Part shown: positions 11,200-24,395 of the stretch, in pieces
Layout: each line of letters begins with the position of its first letter
Numbering within the stretch: position 1 is the first letter of the stretch
NCBI RefSeq assembly: GCF_900184035.1
Contig: NZ_FXWP01000004.1
Location: 124,001-188,000, forward strand
Reading direction: 5' to 3'
DNA: 64,000 nucleotides
From: Kosakonia pseudosacchari
GTDB taxonomy: Bacteria; Pseudomonadota; Gammaproteobacteria; Enterobacterales; Enterobacteriaceae
Position numbers and translations under genes: made by a program
The notes under the pieces: generated by a model
Told to the model about the DNA's origin: nothing
Database searches by the model: none
What the model saw: only the letters and a program-made list of their open reading frames with translations

Positions 11200-12150
11200 A
11201 TGCGTGTATTACTGGCGCCGATGGAAGGCGTGCTCGATTCGCTGGTGCGCGAGCTGCTGACCGAGGTTAACGATTATGATTTGTGCATCACCGAATTCTT
11301 GCGCGTGGTGGATCAACGCCTGCCGGTAAAATCCTTCTATAAAATCTGCCCGGAACTGCATCGTCAAAGCCGCACACCTTCCGGTACGCTGGTGCGTATT
11401 CAACTCTTAGGTCAATATCCGCAGTGGCTGGCGGAAAATGCCGCGCGCGCGGTTGAGCTGGGCTCCTGGGGCGTTGATCTCAACTGCGGTTGCCCGTCGA
11501 AGCTGGTCAACGGCAGCGGCGGCGGCGCGACGTTGCTCAAAGATCCTGAGCTTATCTACCGTGGCGCAAAAGCGATGCGTGAAGCGGTGCCGTCACATCT
11601 GCCGGTGACGGTAAAAGTGCGTCTTGGCTGGGACAGCCCCGCTCGGGCGTTTGAAATTGCCGATGCGGTACAGCAGGCCGGTGCCAGCGAACTGGCAGTC
11701 CACGGGCGCACCAAAGAAGAGGGCTACAAAGCGGAGTGCATTAACTGGCACGCCATCGGTGAGATCCGCAAGCGGTTAACGATTCCGGTGATTGCCAATG
11801 GCGAGATCTGGGACTGGCAAAGTGCGCAGGATTGTATGGTGGCCACCGGCTGCGATGCGGTGATGATTGGTCGCGGTGCGCTGAATGTACCGAATCTTAG
11901 CCGGGTGGTGAAGTACAACGAACCGCGTATGCCGTGGCCGGAGGTTGTCGAATTGCTGGCGAAATATTCGCGGCTGGAAAAGCAGGGCGATACCGGTTTG
12001 TATCATGTTGCGCGCATCAAACAGTGGCTCGGTTATTTACGTAAAGAATACCTTGAGGCCAGCGAACTGTTTACCGAGATCCGCGCCTATAAAAATTCCG
12101 ACGATATCGCGCAAGCGATCGCCCGCCAGCGTCGCCGCGTTGGCGTCTAA
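11200..12150 (+). CDS. dusC: tRNA-dihydrouridine(16) synthase
   Basis: A flavin-dependent enzyme that reduces uridine 16 of tRNA to dihydrouridine. The 316-residue product starts [20 protein letters not shown]. It carries the catalytic-cysteine motif [20 protein letters not shown] (near residue 93) and the phosphate-binding stretch [10 protein letters not shown] with [10 protein letters not shown]. The frame extends 12 bases upstream to 11188; the start at 11200 is chosen because it matches the family. Confidence 0.96.
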   Translation: MRVLLAPMEGVLDSLVRELLTEVNDYDLCITEFLRVVDQRLPVKSFYKICPELHRQSRTPSGTLVRIQLLGQYPQWLAENAARAVELGSWGVDLNCGCPSKLVNGSGGGATLLKDPELIYRGAKAMREAVPSHLPVTVKVRLGWDSPARAFEIADAVQQAGASELAVHGRTKEEGYKAECINWHAIGEIRKRLTIPVIANGEIWDWQSAQDCMVATGCDAVMIGRGALNVPNLSRVVKYNEPRMPWPEVVELLAKYSRLEKQGDTGLYHVARIKQWLGYLRKEYLEASELFTEIRAYKNSDDIAQAIARQRRRVGV

Positions 12151-12188
12151 CACGCGGCAATTACAACATTCATTAACTGAATATATCG

Positions 12189-12204
12189 TATGATGGCGAT
12201 CACA
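12189..12204. promoter_or_regulatory. CRP site of the bgl-type operon
   Basis: TATGA-N6-TCACA matches the CRP consensus at nine of ten arm positions. It lies about 50 bp before a possible -10 (TTTAAA at 12244-12249), which suits a cAMP-CRP-activated beta-glucoside operon. Confidence 0.6.
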
Positions 12205-12259
12205 TTTCACTGGCTGCCTCGTTGTTCGCTCTGACAAAGCTGGTTTAAAGTGCGGGCGT

Positions 12260-12284
12260 GGATTGTTACTGCGCAAGCAGGCGA

Positions 12285-12289
<5 letters not shown>
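12260..12289 (+). promoter_or_regulatory. First ribonucleic antiterminator (RAT) element
   Basis: GGATTGTTACTG, then GCAGGCGAAACCT, is the BglG/LicT RAT pattern. It overlaps the left arm of the terminator that follows at 12285, so antiterminator binding would block terminator folding. Confidence 0.85.
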
Positions 12290-13173
<884 letters not shown>

Positions 13174-13183
13174 CGCGCTTTAC

Positions 13184-13218
13184 GGATTGTTACTGCAAGC
13201 ATAATGCAGGCAAAACCT
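13184..13218 (+). promoter_or_regulatory. Second RAT element
   Basis: GGATTGTTACTGC followed by GCAGGCAAAACCT repeats the first RAT and overlaps the second terminator. It places the PTS and GH1 genes under a second antitermination step. Confidence 0.85.
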
Positions 13219-13259
13219 GAGTCCGACACCGCGAGGTGCCGGTCTCAGGTTTTTTTTTT
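13214..13259 (+). terminator. Terminator between antiterminator and permease genes
   Basis: AACCTGAG-type left arm and CTCAGGT right arm enclose an inner CACCGCGAGGTG hairpin, followed by nine T residues. Confidence 0.85.
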
Positions 13260-13284
13260 ACTTAGTCAACGCCTCCGGGCATGA

Positions 13285-16563
<3,279 letters not shown>

Positions 16564-16569
16564 CACCCG

Positions 16570-16594
16570 CTCTGCCCGTGTTGAGCGGGCAGAG
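16570..16594. terminator. Hairpin between convergent GH1 and LysR genes
   Basis: Perfect 9-bp arms CTCTGCCCG / CGGGCAGAG with a 7-base loop, just after the GH1 stop and just before the convergent LysR stop. It has no T run, so it is at best a weak bidirectional terminator. Confidence 0.5.
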
Positions 16595-16597
16595 GCG

Positions 16598-17512
16598 TCA
16601 GTTAAAGCGTTTAGCGATAAACGCTTTCAACCACATTACCGCCGGATCGCTGCTGTGGCGCTGATGCCACAGCATTGCCAGCTCAATTGGCTGCACATCC
16701 AGCGGCAGCGGGCTGCTCGCAAACCCGCGCGTGCGCTGCCACTCCTGCGCCAGGCCTGCCGGTACGGTTGCCAGTGCGGGCATGGTCTCCAGTAACCCCG
16801 GCAGGGCGGCGAAATGCGGCGTGGTGTAGTAGATGCGGCGCTGATGGCCGGTTTTTGCCAGCAGCGTGTCGAAGTGGCTGCTGGTGGCTTCACGGTAGCT
16901 GACCATTAAGTGCGGCTGCGCGGCAAAAGTGTCGATATCCAGCGGTGCGCTCAACGCCAGCTGTTGCGGATGCCAGAGCGTGATAAACGGCATGGTGGTC
17001 AGCACCTCGCGCTCCAGCCAGCGCGGTCCGGCCTCGGCGACGCTTATCGCCATATCCATCTCGCCGCCTTCCAGCCGACCTGCGTCGCTGAAGGGATCGC
17101 TGGCCACCACATTCAGGCGCATGCCAGGCGCGGCCTGTTGCAACGCCGGGATCAGCTTCGGCATCAGCCACATTTCCACCCAGTCCGCCATCCCGAGCGT
17201 CAGCGTAACGGTTGCCGTTTGCGGATCAAATGCCGTTTGCTGAAACAGCGCGCTTTGCAACTGCTCCAGCAGCGGTAGCAGTTCTGTGTGCAGCTCCACG
17301 GCGCGGGCGGTGGGCTGCATTTTATGGCCGCTACGAATAAACAACGGATCGTCAAACAAGGTACGCAGACGCGACAGCACACCGCTTACCGCCGGCTGAC
17401 CCAGATGCAGCTTATCCGCTGCGGCGGAAACGCTCTGTTCGCGAAACAGCACCGCAAAGGCGATCAATAAATTAAGATCGATTTTGCGGAAATCATTCTC
17501 TTTGATAGTCAT
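16598..17512 (-). CDS. LysR-family transcription regulator
   Basis: A 304-residue LysR protein. The N-terminal winged helix-turn-helix contains DLNLLIAFAVLFREQSVSAA and LGQPAVSGVLSRLR (about residues 12-55). The C-terminal part is the substrate-binding domain, as in NodD/PcpR-like members. The frame is open to 17527, but the ATG at 17512 gives MTIKENDFRKIDL and leaves the palindrome at 17518-17533 outside the gene. It is divergent from the hydrolase gene at 17586, its likely target. Confidence 0.9.
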   Translation of the reverse strand: MTIKENDFRKIDLNLLIAFAVLFREQSVSAAADKLHLGQPAVSGVLSRLRTLFDDPLFIRSGHKMQPTARAVELHTELLPLLEQLQSALFQQTAFDPQTATVTLTLGMADWVEMWLMPKLIPALQQAAPGMRLNVVASDPFSDAGRLEGGEMDMAISVAEAGPRWLEREVLTTMPFITLWHPQQLALSAPLDIDTFAAQPHLMVSYREATSSHFDTLLAKTGHQRRIYYTTPHFAALPGLLETMPALATVPAGLAQEWQRTRGFASSPLPLDVQPIELAMLWHQRHSSDPAVMWLKAFIAKRFN

Positions 17513-17517
17513 TATTA

Positions 17518-17533
17518 CTCCAATCAATTGGAG
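17518..17533. promoter_or_regulatory. Candidate operator in the LysR/hydrolase gap
   Basis: A perfect inverted repeat CTCCAAT-CA-ATTGGAG in the short gap between the divergent genes. This is the expected place for a LysR-type site, though the spacing differs from the common T-N11-A form. Function is inferred from position. Confidence 0.55.
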
Positions 17534-17585
17534 TGATAGTAGCCGTTGCCGGATACTGGCGCAATGAAAACGACTGGAGAAGAGT

Positions 17586-18542
17586 ATGAAACATTATCCA
17601 CTTCTGTTGGCGCTGGCGACGGCGGGGTTGAGTTTTGGCGCTATTGCCGCCGCACCGCTCTCAACACACCAGCCGCAAGCGCCGGGTTTTTACCGCATGG
17701 CGATGGGCGACTGGCAAATCACCGCCGTTTCCGATGGCACGGTAGCGGTGCCGTTCGACAAACTGTTGACCCATATCACCCCGGAGCAGTTGCAGGAACG
17801 GATGGCGCAGGCCAGTTTACCCGTCAATGCCGAAACCTCGATCAACGCCTTTGTGATTAACACCGGCAAGCAGCTCATTCTGGTGGATGCCGGTGCCGGG
17901 CAGTTGTTTGGTGACGCGGGCGGTCATCTGCCGGAAAACCTGCGGGCGGCGGGCATTGATCCGGCGACCATCGATACGGTGCTGTTGACGCATATCCATG
18001 CCGATCACTCCGGCGGCGTGCAGCGCGACGGCAAACCGGTATTTGCGAATGCCACCGTGCGGGTCGATCAGCGTGATGTCGATTTCTGGCTCAATCCGGC
18101 GCATGAAAAAGAGGTAGAAGAGGGGCAGCGCCATACTTTTGCGGAGTCCGAACGCTCGCTGCGCCCGGTTATCGATGCCGGTAAGCTCAGCCCCTTCCGT
18201 GCGCCAACGCAAATTATCCCCGGCATTGAAGCGATCCCGGCCCCGGGACACACGCCAGGCAGCGTCATTTACCGCGTCACTCACGGCGGTAAGACGCTGA
18301 TGCTGTGGGGCGATATTATTCACGCGCACCCGGTGCAACTGCCCCAGCCGGAAGTGGCGATCCATTTCGATGTTAATCAGCAGCAAGCGGTAACAACCCG
18401 TGAAAAGGTGCTGGCGCAGGTCGCGCGTGAAGGCGACTGGGTGGCCGCAGCGCATATTGCTTTCCCGGGTATCGGTAAAGTGATGAAAGCGGAGAACGGT
18501 TATCGCTGGGTGCCGGTGAATTACAGCGCGAAGGGGAATTAA
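17586..18542 (+). CDS. Secreted metallo-beta-lactamase-fold hydrolase
   Basis: A 318-residue protein with a signal peptide (MKHYPLLLALATAGLSFGAI, cleavage near AAA), so probably periplasmic. It has the metallo-beta-lactamase zinc motif LLTHIHADHSGG (H-x-H-x-D-H, near residue 138), a further motif PGHTPGSV (near residue 221), WGDIIHAH and the late histidine AAHIAFPG. This subgroup resembles quorum-quenching lactonase and other MBL-fold hydrolases. The substrate cannot be told from sequence. Divergent from a LysR regulator. Confidence 0.88.
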   Translation: MKHYPLLLALATAGLSFGAIAAAPLSTHQPQAPGFYRMAMGDWQITAVSDGTVAVPFDKLLTHITPEQLQERMAQASLPVNAETSINAFVINTGKQLILVDAGAGQLFGDAGGHLPENLRAAGIDPATIDTVLLTHIHADHSGGVQRDGKPVFANATVRVDQRDVDFWLNPAHEKEVEEGQRHTFAESERSLRPVIDAGKLSPFRAPTQIIPGIEAIPAPGHTPGSVIYRVTHGGKTLMLWGDIIHAHPVQLPQPEVAIHFDVNQQQAVTTREKVLAQVAREGDWVAAAHIAFPGIGKVMKAENGYRWVPVNYSAKGN

Positions 18543-18550
18543 CAAGCAAT

Positions 18551-18574
18551 GCCGGGTAGCGGGCGCTACCCGGC
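18551..18574. repeat. Strong inverted repeat after the MBL gene
   Basis: GCCGGGTAGCG / CGCTACCCGGC with a two-base centre, between the MBL stop and the convergent yohP stop. It has no T run and is REP-like in base content. It could act as a bidirectional terminator. Confidence 0.6.
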
Positions 18575-18581
18575 GACACAG

Positions 18582-18665
18582 TTAGAAGATCATCTTAAAT
18601 ACGCCGGTGACCACCAGCAGACCAATCAGAAAGATAATCAGGATTGCCCAAAGCAGTATCTTCAT
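18582..18665 (-). CDS. yohP: YohP, 27-residue membrane protein
   Basis: A very short gene, MKILLWAILIIFLIGLLVVT then GVFKMIF. It differs from E. coli YohP in only two residues as I recall that sequence. It is one transmembrane helix with a short positive N-terminus. AGGACG at 18680-18675 is the ribosome site. An ATG three bases earlier (18668) is possible, but the start at 18665 gives the family length. The role in the inner membrane is unknown. Confidence 0.9.
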   Translation of the reverse strand: MKILLWAILIIFLIGLLVVTGVFKMIF

Positions 18666-18774
18666 CATTTTCTTCGTCCTTTTTATATGCAGGTAGTTAA
18701 AAGCGTAGGCAATCTCACGCAGTTGTGCCTTTTTCCTATACTTACCTGTCTATTTGTTAACCAGAGGACGACCT

Positions 18775-19548
18775 ATGCCTGTAACCAAAGTTGCGATTGT
18801 GACCGCCGCCGATTCCGGGATTGGCCGACAGTGTGCGCTGATGCTGGCGGAACAGGGGTTTGATATCGGCATTACCTGGCATTCGGACGAAAAGGGCGCG
18901 GAAGAGGCTGCTTTGCATGTTGAGGCGCTTGGACGGCGGGCGGAAACCATCCACCTCGATCTCAGCCAGTTGCCGGAAGGGGCGCAGGCGATTGAGACGT
19001 TGATTTCCCGCTTCGGGCGCATTGATGTGCTGGTGAATAACGCCGGGGCGATGAGCAAAGCCCCGTTTCTTGATATGAAATTTGAGGACTGGCGCAGCAT
19101 TTTTACCGTCGATGTCGACGGCGCGTTTCTCTGCTCGCAAATCGCCGCCAGGCACATGGTGCAGCAGGGGCAGGGCGGGCGCATTATTAATATCACCTCG
19201 GTGCATGAGCATACGCCGTTACCGGACGCCAGCGCCTATACCGCCGCCAAACACGCGCTCGGCGGGTTAACCAAATCGATGGCGCTGGAACTGGTGGATC
19301 ACAACATCCTGGTCAACGCCGTCGCGCCGGGGGCAATAGCCACGCCGATGAACAACATGCGCGATGAAGATGCAAAACCGGGTTCGTTGCCCATTGTTCC
19401 GCTGACAAGACCGGGCACCACCAAAGAGATCGCCAGCATGGTTGCCTGGCTCTGTTCAGAACATGCCAGCTACACCACCGGACAATCGTTGATTATTGAT
19501 GGCGGTTTTATGCTGGCTAACCCGCAGTTCAAACCGAAAACGGCTTAG
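18775..19548 (+). CDS. yohF: YohF, short-chain dehydrogenase/reductase
   Basis: A 257-residue SDR protein. The nucleotide-binding motif is the variant TAADSGIGRQ near residue 11 (family TGxxxGIG). NNAG lies near residue 90, the active-site residues are in INITSVHEH and the Y-x-x-x-K of YTAAKHALGG, and the C-terminus is SLIIDGGFMLANPQF as in E. coli YohF. The ATG at 18775 follows AGAGG; the open frame starts at 18754. The substrate is unknown. Confidence 0.94.
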   Translation: MPVTKVAIVTAADSGIGRQCALMLAEQGFDIGITWHSDEKGAEEAALHVEALGRRAETIHLDLSQLPEGAQAIETLISRFGRIDVLVNNAGAMSKAPFLDMKFEDWRSIFTVDVDGAFLCSQIAARHMVQQGQGGRIINITSVHEHTPLPDASAYTAAKHALGGLTKSMALELVDHNILVNAVAPGAIATPMNNMRDEDAKPGSLPIVPLTRPGTTKEIASMVAWLCSEHASYTTGQSLIIDGGFMLANPQFKPKTA

Positions 19549-20129
19549 TCGTTCGCCGCGTTGCGCTGGCGTTTTTTCCGCCGATGATGAAACCACCAGC
19601 GCAGCGCCACCACCAGCACGATGGCGAGAATCAGCCAGATCCAGCGTTTAACATGCTGGTCGAACTGGTGCAGCCACGGGCCAATCACTTCCCCGCCTAC
19701 GTAACCGAGCGTGGTAAACAGCAGTGCCCAGACGATGGCACCCACGATGTTGAGCGGCAGAAAGATTTTCGGTCGTAAACGGCTGGTGCCAATCAACAGT
19801 GGGCCAATAATACGAAAGCCGTACATAAAACGTGAACCAATAACAAACAGGTAGGGATGGCGGCGGATGAGCGACTGCGCCTGGTGGATTTTTTCCCGGT
19901 GACGGGAGAAGCGGCGCAGGATTTTCGTGCCGTAGCGTCTGCCGAGCAGATAGAGCAACTGATCGCCGATCATGCCGCCCAGCGCCACGGATATCACCAC
20001 CAGCCAGAACCGTAATAGCCCCTGATGCGCGGCGACACCGCCCAGCAGGGTAATTGTCTCTCCTTCAGCCACACTACCAATCACCAGCGCGGCGTAGCCG
20101 TACTGGCTAATCAGATGATTGATATCCAT
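19545..20129 (-). CDS. yohD: YohD, DedA-family membrane protein
   Basis: A 194-residue DedA/SNARE-associated-family inner-membrane protein. It has the acidic motif VAEGETITLLGG near residue 18 and GSRFMYGFRIIGPLLIG near residue 100 (the R-x-x-x-G-R pattern region). The family supports envelope homeostasis and phospholipid flipping. The ATG at 20129 gives MDINHLISQYGYAAL like E. coli; the frame continues to 20234. It overlaps the convergent yohF by 4 bases. Confidence 0.94.
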   Translation of the reverse strand: MDINHLISQYGYAALVIGSVAEGETITLLGGVAAHQGLLRFWLVVISVALGGMIGDQLLYLLGRRYGTKILRRFSRHREKIHQAQSLIRRHPYLFVIGSRFMYGFRIIGPLLIGTSRLRPKIFLPLNIVGAIVWALLFTTLGYVGGEVIGPWLHQFDQHVKRWIWLILAIVLVVALRWWFHHRRKKRQRNAAND

Positions 20130-20255
20130 TGTTTTTATGTCCTCCCGGTAAAACGCTTTTAAGCATACACCCGATATCGCGCCTTCGCCGGAATGACGCC
20201 GTTTCGTTGTCGCGCCATTTTTGTTGTTGTACAAAAAATAATCGTAATAGTGAAT

Positions 20256-20261
20256 TATACT
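20256..20261 (+). promoter_or_regulatory. Possible yohC promoter -10
   Basis: TATACT in an AT-rich gap, 39 bases before the yohC start. A good -35 at standard spacing is not seen, so this is tentative. Confidence 0.35.
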
Positions 20262-20299
20262 GACAGTGTCGATGTTCGGGCTTTCAGCGAGGGGGCGTT

Positions 20300-20887
20300 A
20301 TGAACCATGTCTGGGGACTCTTTTCCCATCCCGATCGTGAAATGCAGGTTATTAAGGGCGAAAACGAGACAATCTCGCATCATTACACTCACCATGTGTT
20401 AATCATGGCGGCCATTCCGGTTGTCTGCGCGTTTATTGGGACGACGCAAATCGGCTGGAATTTTGGCGAAAACAGTGTGGTGACGCTGTCATTGTTTACC
20501 GGTTTCTATCTGGCGGTGCTGTTCTATGCGTTGATGCTGGCAGGCGTGGCGGTGATGGGGCGCGTGATCTGGTGGATGGCGCGTAGCTTGCCGCAGCGGC
20601 CCTCATTAGGGCGCTGCATGGTGTTCGCCGGTTATGTGGCAACACCGCTGTTTCTCAGTGGGATTGTGGCGCTCTATCCGCTGGTGTGGCTTTGCGCGCT
20701 GGTGGGGACCGTGGCGCTGTTTTACACCGGTTACTTGCTGTATGTCGGTATCCCAACCTTCCTGAATATCAATAAAGAAGAGGGCTTAAGTTTCTCAAGC
20801 TCGACGCTGGCGATCGGGGTGCTGGTACTCGAAGTGCTGCTGGCGCTGACGGTGATCCTGTGGGGTTACGGTTACCGCTTGTTCTAA
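20300..20887 (+). CDS. yohC: YohC, Yip1-family membrane protein
   Basis: A 195-residue inner-membrane protein with about five hydrophobic segments, the same length as E. coli YohC. It starts MNHVWGLFSHPDREMQVI and ends ALTVILWGYGYRLF as in that protein. The family is Yip1-like and the function is unknown. AGGGGGCGTT precedes the ATG. Confidence 0.94.
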   Translation: MNHVWGLFSHPDREMQVIKGENETISHHYTHHVLIMAAIPVVCAFIGTTQIGWNFGENSVVTLSLFTGFYLAVLFYALMLAGVAVMGRVIWWMARSLPQRPSLGRCMVFAGYVATPLFLSGIVALYPLVWLCALVGTVALFYTGYLLYVGIPTFLNINKEEGLSFSSSTLAIGVLVLEVLLALTVILWGYGYRLF

Positions 20888-21057
20888 ACCTGTTGCGTTG
20901 CTGGCGTAAATGTCGGCAACGCAATCTCTCGCAACGATTATCCTCTGGCGGCAACCCTGCGTGGCGGCTATTATGCCAAAGCCAGCTCTGTTATTGCTCC
21001 GGCTGACAGAAGCGGTGTGCGTAATAACGTGCGTGAATAATTTTCAGAAGTCTCACC

Positions 21058-22002
21058 ATGCAGAAATTTCGAGTTTCCTTATTAAGCCTGGCGTTAATAC
21101 TGGCTGCGCCCGTGGCGCCGTTTGCCGTCGCGAAAACCACAGCGGCGACCATCGCCGCACAACCTGAAATCGCTTCAGGTAGCGCGATGATTGTCGATCT
21201 GCAAACCAATCAGGTTATCTACTCCAGCCACCCTGATCTGGTGCGTCCTATTGCTTCCATTACCAAGCTGATGACAGCGATGGTGGTGCTGGATGCGCAC
21301 CTGCCGCTGGATGAGAAACTCAAAGTGGATATCAGCCAGACGCCGGAGATGAAAGGGATTTACTCTCGCGTGCGCCTCAATAGCGAAATCAGCCGTAAAG
21401 ATATGCTGCTGCTGGCGCTGATGTCTTCGGAAAACCGCGCGGCGGCGAGTCTCGCGCACCACTATCCGGGCGGTTATAACGCCTTTATCGCGGCGATGAA
21501 CGCCAAAGCGAAAGCGCTGGGCATGACTAATACCCATTATGTTGAGCCGACCGGCCTGTCAATTCACAACGTCTCGACCGCCCGCGACCTGAGCAAGCTG
21601 TTAATTGCCACCAAACAGTATCCGCTGATTGGTCAGCTCAGCACCACGCGTGAAGAGATGGCCACCTTCGCCAACCCGGCTTATACGCTGCCGTTTCGCA
21701 ATACTAACCACCTGGTGTACCGCGATAACTGGAACATTCAGTTGACGAAAACCGGCTTTACCAATGCGGCAGGACACTGCCTGGTGATGCGCACCGTGAT
21801 TAACAACAAACCGGTAGCGCTGGTGGTGATGGATGCGTTTGGCAAATTTACCCACTTTGCCGATGCCAGTCGTTTGCGCACCTGGATTGAAACCGGCAAA
21901 GTGCAGCCGGTTCCGGCTTCTGCATTAAGCTATAAGCGCCAGAAAGCGGCGCAGATGGCGCAAAACCCGTCTGCGGGTGAGCAGACCGCGCAAAACGATT
22001 AA
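21058..22002 (+). CDS. pbpG: D-alanyl-D-alanine endopeptidase PBP7
   Basis: A periplasmic peptidoglycan endopeptidase that cuts DD-cross-links. The 314-residue protein has a signal peptide ([20 protein letters not shown]) and the serine-peptidase S11 motifs: SITK near residue 67, SSEN near residue 122 and KTG near residue 230. The C-terminus is rich in Gln and Ala. It lies between yohC and dld as in E. coli, with an acetyltransferase gene inserted. Confidence 0.96.
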   Translation: MQKFRVSLLSLALILAAPVAPFAVAKTTAATIAAQPEIASGSAMIVDLQTNQVIYSSHPDLVRPIASITKLMTAMVVLDAHLPLDEKLKVDISQTPEMKGIYSRVRLNSEISRKDMLLLALMSSENRAAASLAHHYPGGYNAFIAAMNAKAKALGMTNTHYVEPTGLSIHNVSTARDLSKLLIATKQYPLIGQLSTTREEMATFANPAYTLPFRNTNHLVYRDNWNIQLTKTGFTNAAGHCLVMRTVINNKPVALVVMDAFGKFTHFADASRLRTWIETGKVQPVPASALSYKRQKAAQMAQNPSAGEQTAQND

Positions 22003-22557
22003 TTACTCCGGCAGCGTCCAGTCACCGTCGTTGAGTGGACGCTGCATGATCAGCGTATCCCGCCAGTCGCCTTTCTTGTAACCGACGCTTCGCAACTGCC
22101 CGGCAATCTCAAACCCGTGCTTTTTATGCAGCCGCAGCGAACCGGAATTGTTGTTGCCATCGCCAATCACCGCAATCAGTTGCCGCCACGGGCCTTCTTC
22201 GCAACGTGCGATCAATGCGCTCATCAACGTGCTGCCAATACCACGCCCGGTCATGCTGGCATCCACATAAATGGACTCTTCGAGCGTGTAACGATACGCC
22301 TCGCGCGGACGGTAATAACCGGCATAGCAATAACCGACCACGATGCCGTGATAGAGCGCCACCATCCACGGCAAACCCTCTTTCGCGATGCGATTCATGC
22401 GGGTGCGCATTTCATCAATAGTCGGCGGGACTTCTTCAAAGGAGGCGCGGCCGTGCAGAACATGCCAGGCGTAAAGCGAAGCGATGGCGTGAACGTCGTC
22501 AGGGCAGGCGTCGCGCACTACCACCGCAGGACCGGATAAGATATCGACAGCTGACAT
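22003..22557 (-). CDS. GNAT N-acetyltransferase, phosphinothricin-type
   Basis: A 184-residue GNAT protein. VVVRDACPDDVHAIASLY opens the fold, and the acetyl-CoA loop GRGIGSTLMSALI lies near residue 110, followed by NNSGSLRLHKKHGFEIAG. This matches the Pat/YncA-like subgroup, which acetylates amino groups of small amino-acid analogues; the real substrate is unknown. Its stop abuts that of the convergent pbpG. Confidence 0.88.
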   Translation of the reverse strand: MSAVDILSGPAVVVRDACPDDVHAIASLYAWHVLHGRASFEEVPPTIDEMRTRMNRIAKEGLPWMVALYHGIVVGYCYAGYYRPREAYRYTLEESIYVDASMTGRGIGSTLMSALIARCEEGPWRQLIAVIGDGNNNSGSLRLHKKHGFEIAGQLRSVGYKKGDWRDTLIMQRPLNDGDWTLPE

Positions 22558-22589
22558 AACGGGTGTGCTCCTTCAAAGCAGGCGGCCAT

Positions 22590-22601
22590 AGAAACGTTTC
22601 T
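22590..22601. promoter_or_regulatory. Palindrome upstream of the acetyltransferase gene
   Basis: AGAAACGTTTCT is a perfect 12-base palindrome with a central CG, the form bound by LacI/GalR-family regulators. Cra prefers TGAAACGTTTCA. It lies about 35 bp before the acetyltransferase start. The regulator is not known. Confidence 0.4.
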
Positions 22602-22658
22602 CTGGCGCTGTTCGCTACTCTATTACGAAAGGAGCACACAATACAGCCCGTCGCCGGG

Positions 22659-24395
22659 TTATTTCATCGCCGTTGACGATGCATTATCTGTCGCCGATTC
22701 TTCCTGCCAGAACTTACGCTTGCTGGTTTTACCGATGCCGGGGTTCATGCTGTTTGTCGGGTCGTTTTCTTTATAAAAACGTTTTAACGGTTCAGCGGCT
22801 TCATACAGATGCCCGACGTTATGCTCGGCCGGATATTGCGCGCCACGCTGGCGTAACAGTTCCAGCATTTGCGCTTTCAGCGCATGGGCATCCACGCCTT
22901 TTTTCACAATGTAATCCTGGTGGAAAACATGGCACATAAAGTGGCCGTAATAGAGTTTATGCACCAGCTGGCTGTCGATTTCCGGCGGCAGATGCTCAAA
23001 CCAGTCGCTGTCATTGCGGCGCAGCGCGATATCCAGCGCCAGAATATCCTCCACTTCATCGGCATGAACGGCCTGGTAACGGATCGCCGCACCGGCGGCG
23101 GCAAAGCGGTGTAAAAACGCTTTGCTCCCCTCTTCAGGAGTGCAAACGAAGAAATCCCCCTCGGCACTGGCAAAGTACGTTTTCAGCCAGTTTTCTGCTT
23201 CCGCAATGCCATCGCTGGACATTTTCAGCAGCAGGTGATGTTCATATTTATCGCGCCACGCTTTCATGCGCGGCGGCAGGTGAGACGGGAAAAAGCCGCT
23301 GATTTTTTGCAATGAGCGGTCAATAAAATGCGGCTTAAATACCGCCGCCTTTTCCAGTAGCGCTTCGGTGCGGCCTTTCATGGTGAAGAAGAACGGCATT
23401 TTGTCGGTGCCGAGTTTATCGATCATCAGGAAGGTGTCTTTACCGTAGCGTTCGGCGATATCGTAAATGTCGCGATGCATATACTCACCGGCCACCGGCA
23501 GGTGTTCGAAGTTCGCCAGAATATGACGGCGGATCTCCGCCAGCACTGCCGTTTGATTGGTGCCGATGTAGAACACTTGCTGGCGCGTTTCGGCCGGGAA
23601 GGTATCCAGACGCACGGCGAAAACCGCCAGTTTCCCCGCACAGCCGGACGCTTCGAACAAGCGCTGCGGGTCGGCGTTGTAACGCGCTGGCGTGTCGGCA
23701 TCGACATCGCGCACGCGGGTGACGTAATCATGATCGTGGCCGTGGCGCTGGTCGTGCAGCACGTCGCTATCGCTCACACGATCGTCATCAAGCTTGCTTA
23801 AAATCTGCTCCGGCGTTTCCCCCAGCGAAATCCCTAAATGGTTCACCAGCACCAGTTTGCCCTGCTCATCAATGCGCGCGAATAGCGACATTTCGGTGTA
23901 GGCCGGGCCGCGTTGCACCAGCGAACCGCCAGAGTTATTGCAGATCCCGCCGATGACCGACGCGCCAATGCAGGAGGAGCCGATTACCGAATGCGGCTCG
24001 CGGCCCAGCGGTTTAAGCGCTTTTTCCAGCGAATAGAGCGTCGTACCAGGGTAGGCAAGCACCTGTTCGCCGTTATCCAGCAGGTGCAGCTTATCAAGGC
24101 GCAGGGTGCTGATAATCACGATTTCCCGGTCATAATCATTGCCGTTTGGCGTCGATCCTTCCGTCAGCCCGGTGTTGGCCGCCTGCATCAGAATAATTTT
24201 ATCGGCGTTAACACAGGCCTGCAGAACGCGCCATAATTCGACCAGCGAGCCGGGGAAAACCACCGCCAGCGCATCGCCCTGTCCAGAGCGAAAGCCTTTA
24301 CGATAGCGGGCCGTTTTGGCCGGGTCGGTAAGCAGGTGAGAAGCGCCAACCAGCCGTTTGAGTTCGCTGATAAAGGCGTTGTTTGGATGTGACAT
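22659..24395 (-). CDS. dld: Quinone-dependent D-lactate dehydrogenase
   Basis: A peripheral inner-membrane FAD enzyme that oxidises D-lactate to pyruvate and feeds electrons to quinone. The 578-residue protein has the FAD-linked oxidase domain with MQAANTGLTEGSTPNGNDYD near residue 78 and SSCIGASVIGGICNNSGGS near residue 140, plus the membrane-binding domain typical of Dld. The ATG at 24395 follows AAGGAGTG; the frame is open eight codons further. The C-terminus is a few residues longer than in E. coli. Confidence 0.95.
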   Translation of the reverse strand: MSHPNNAFISELKRLVGASHLLTDPAKTARYRKGFRSGQGDALAVVFPGSLVELWRVLQACVNADKIILMQAANTGLTEGSTPNGNDYDREIVIISTLRLDKLHLLDNGEQVLAYPGTTLYSLEKALKPLGREPHSVIGSSCIGASVIGGICNNSGGSLVQRGPAYTEMSLFARIDEQGKLVLVNHLGISLGETPEQILSKLDDDRVSDSDVLHDQRHGHDHDYVTRVRDVDADTPARYNADPQRLFEASGCAGKLAVFAVRLDTFPAETRQQVFYIGTNQTAVLAEIRRHILANFEHLPVAGEYMHRDIYDIAERYGKDTFLMIDKLGTDKMPFFFTMKGRTEALLEKAAVFKPHFIDRSLQKISGFFPSHLPPRMKAWRDKYEHHLLLKMSSDGIAEAENWLKTYFASAEGDFFVCTPEEGSKAFLHRFAAAGAAIRYQAVHADEVEDILALDIALRRNDSDWFEHLPPEIDSQLVHKLYYGHFMCHVFHQDYIVKKGVDAHALKAQMLELLRQRGAQYPAEHNVGHLYEAAEPLKRFYKENDPTNSMNPGIGKTSKRKFWQEESATDNASSTAMK

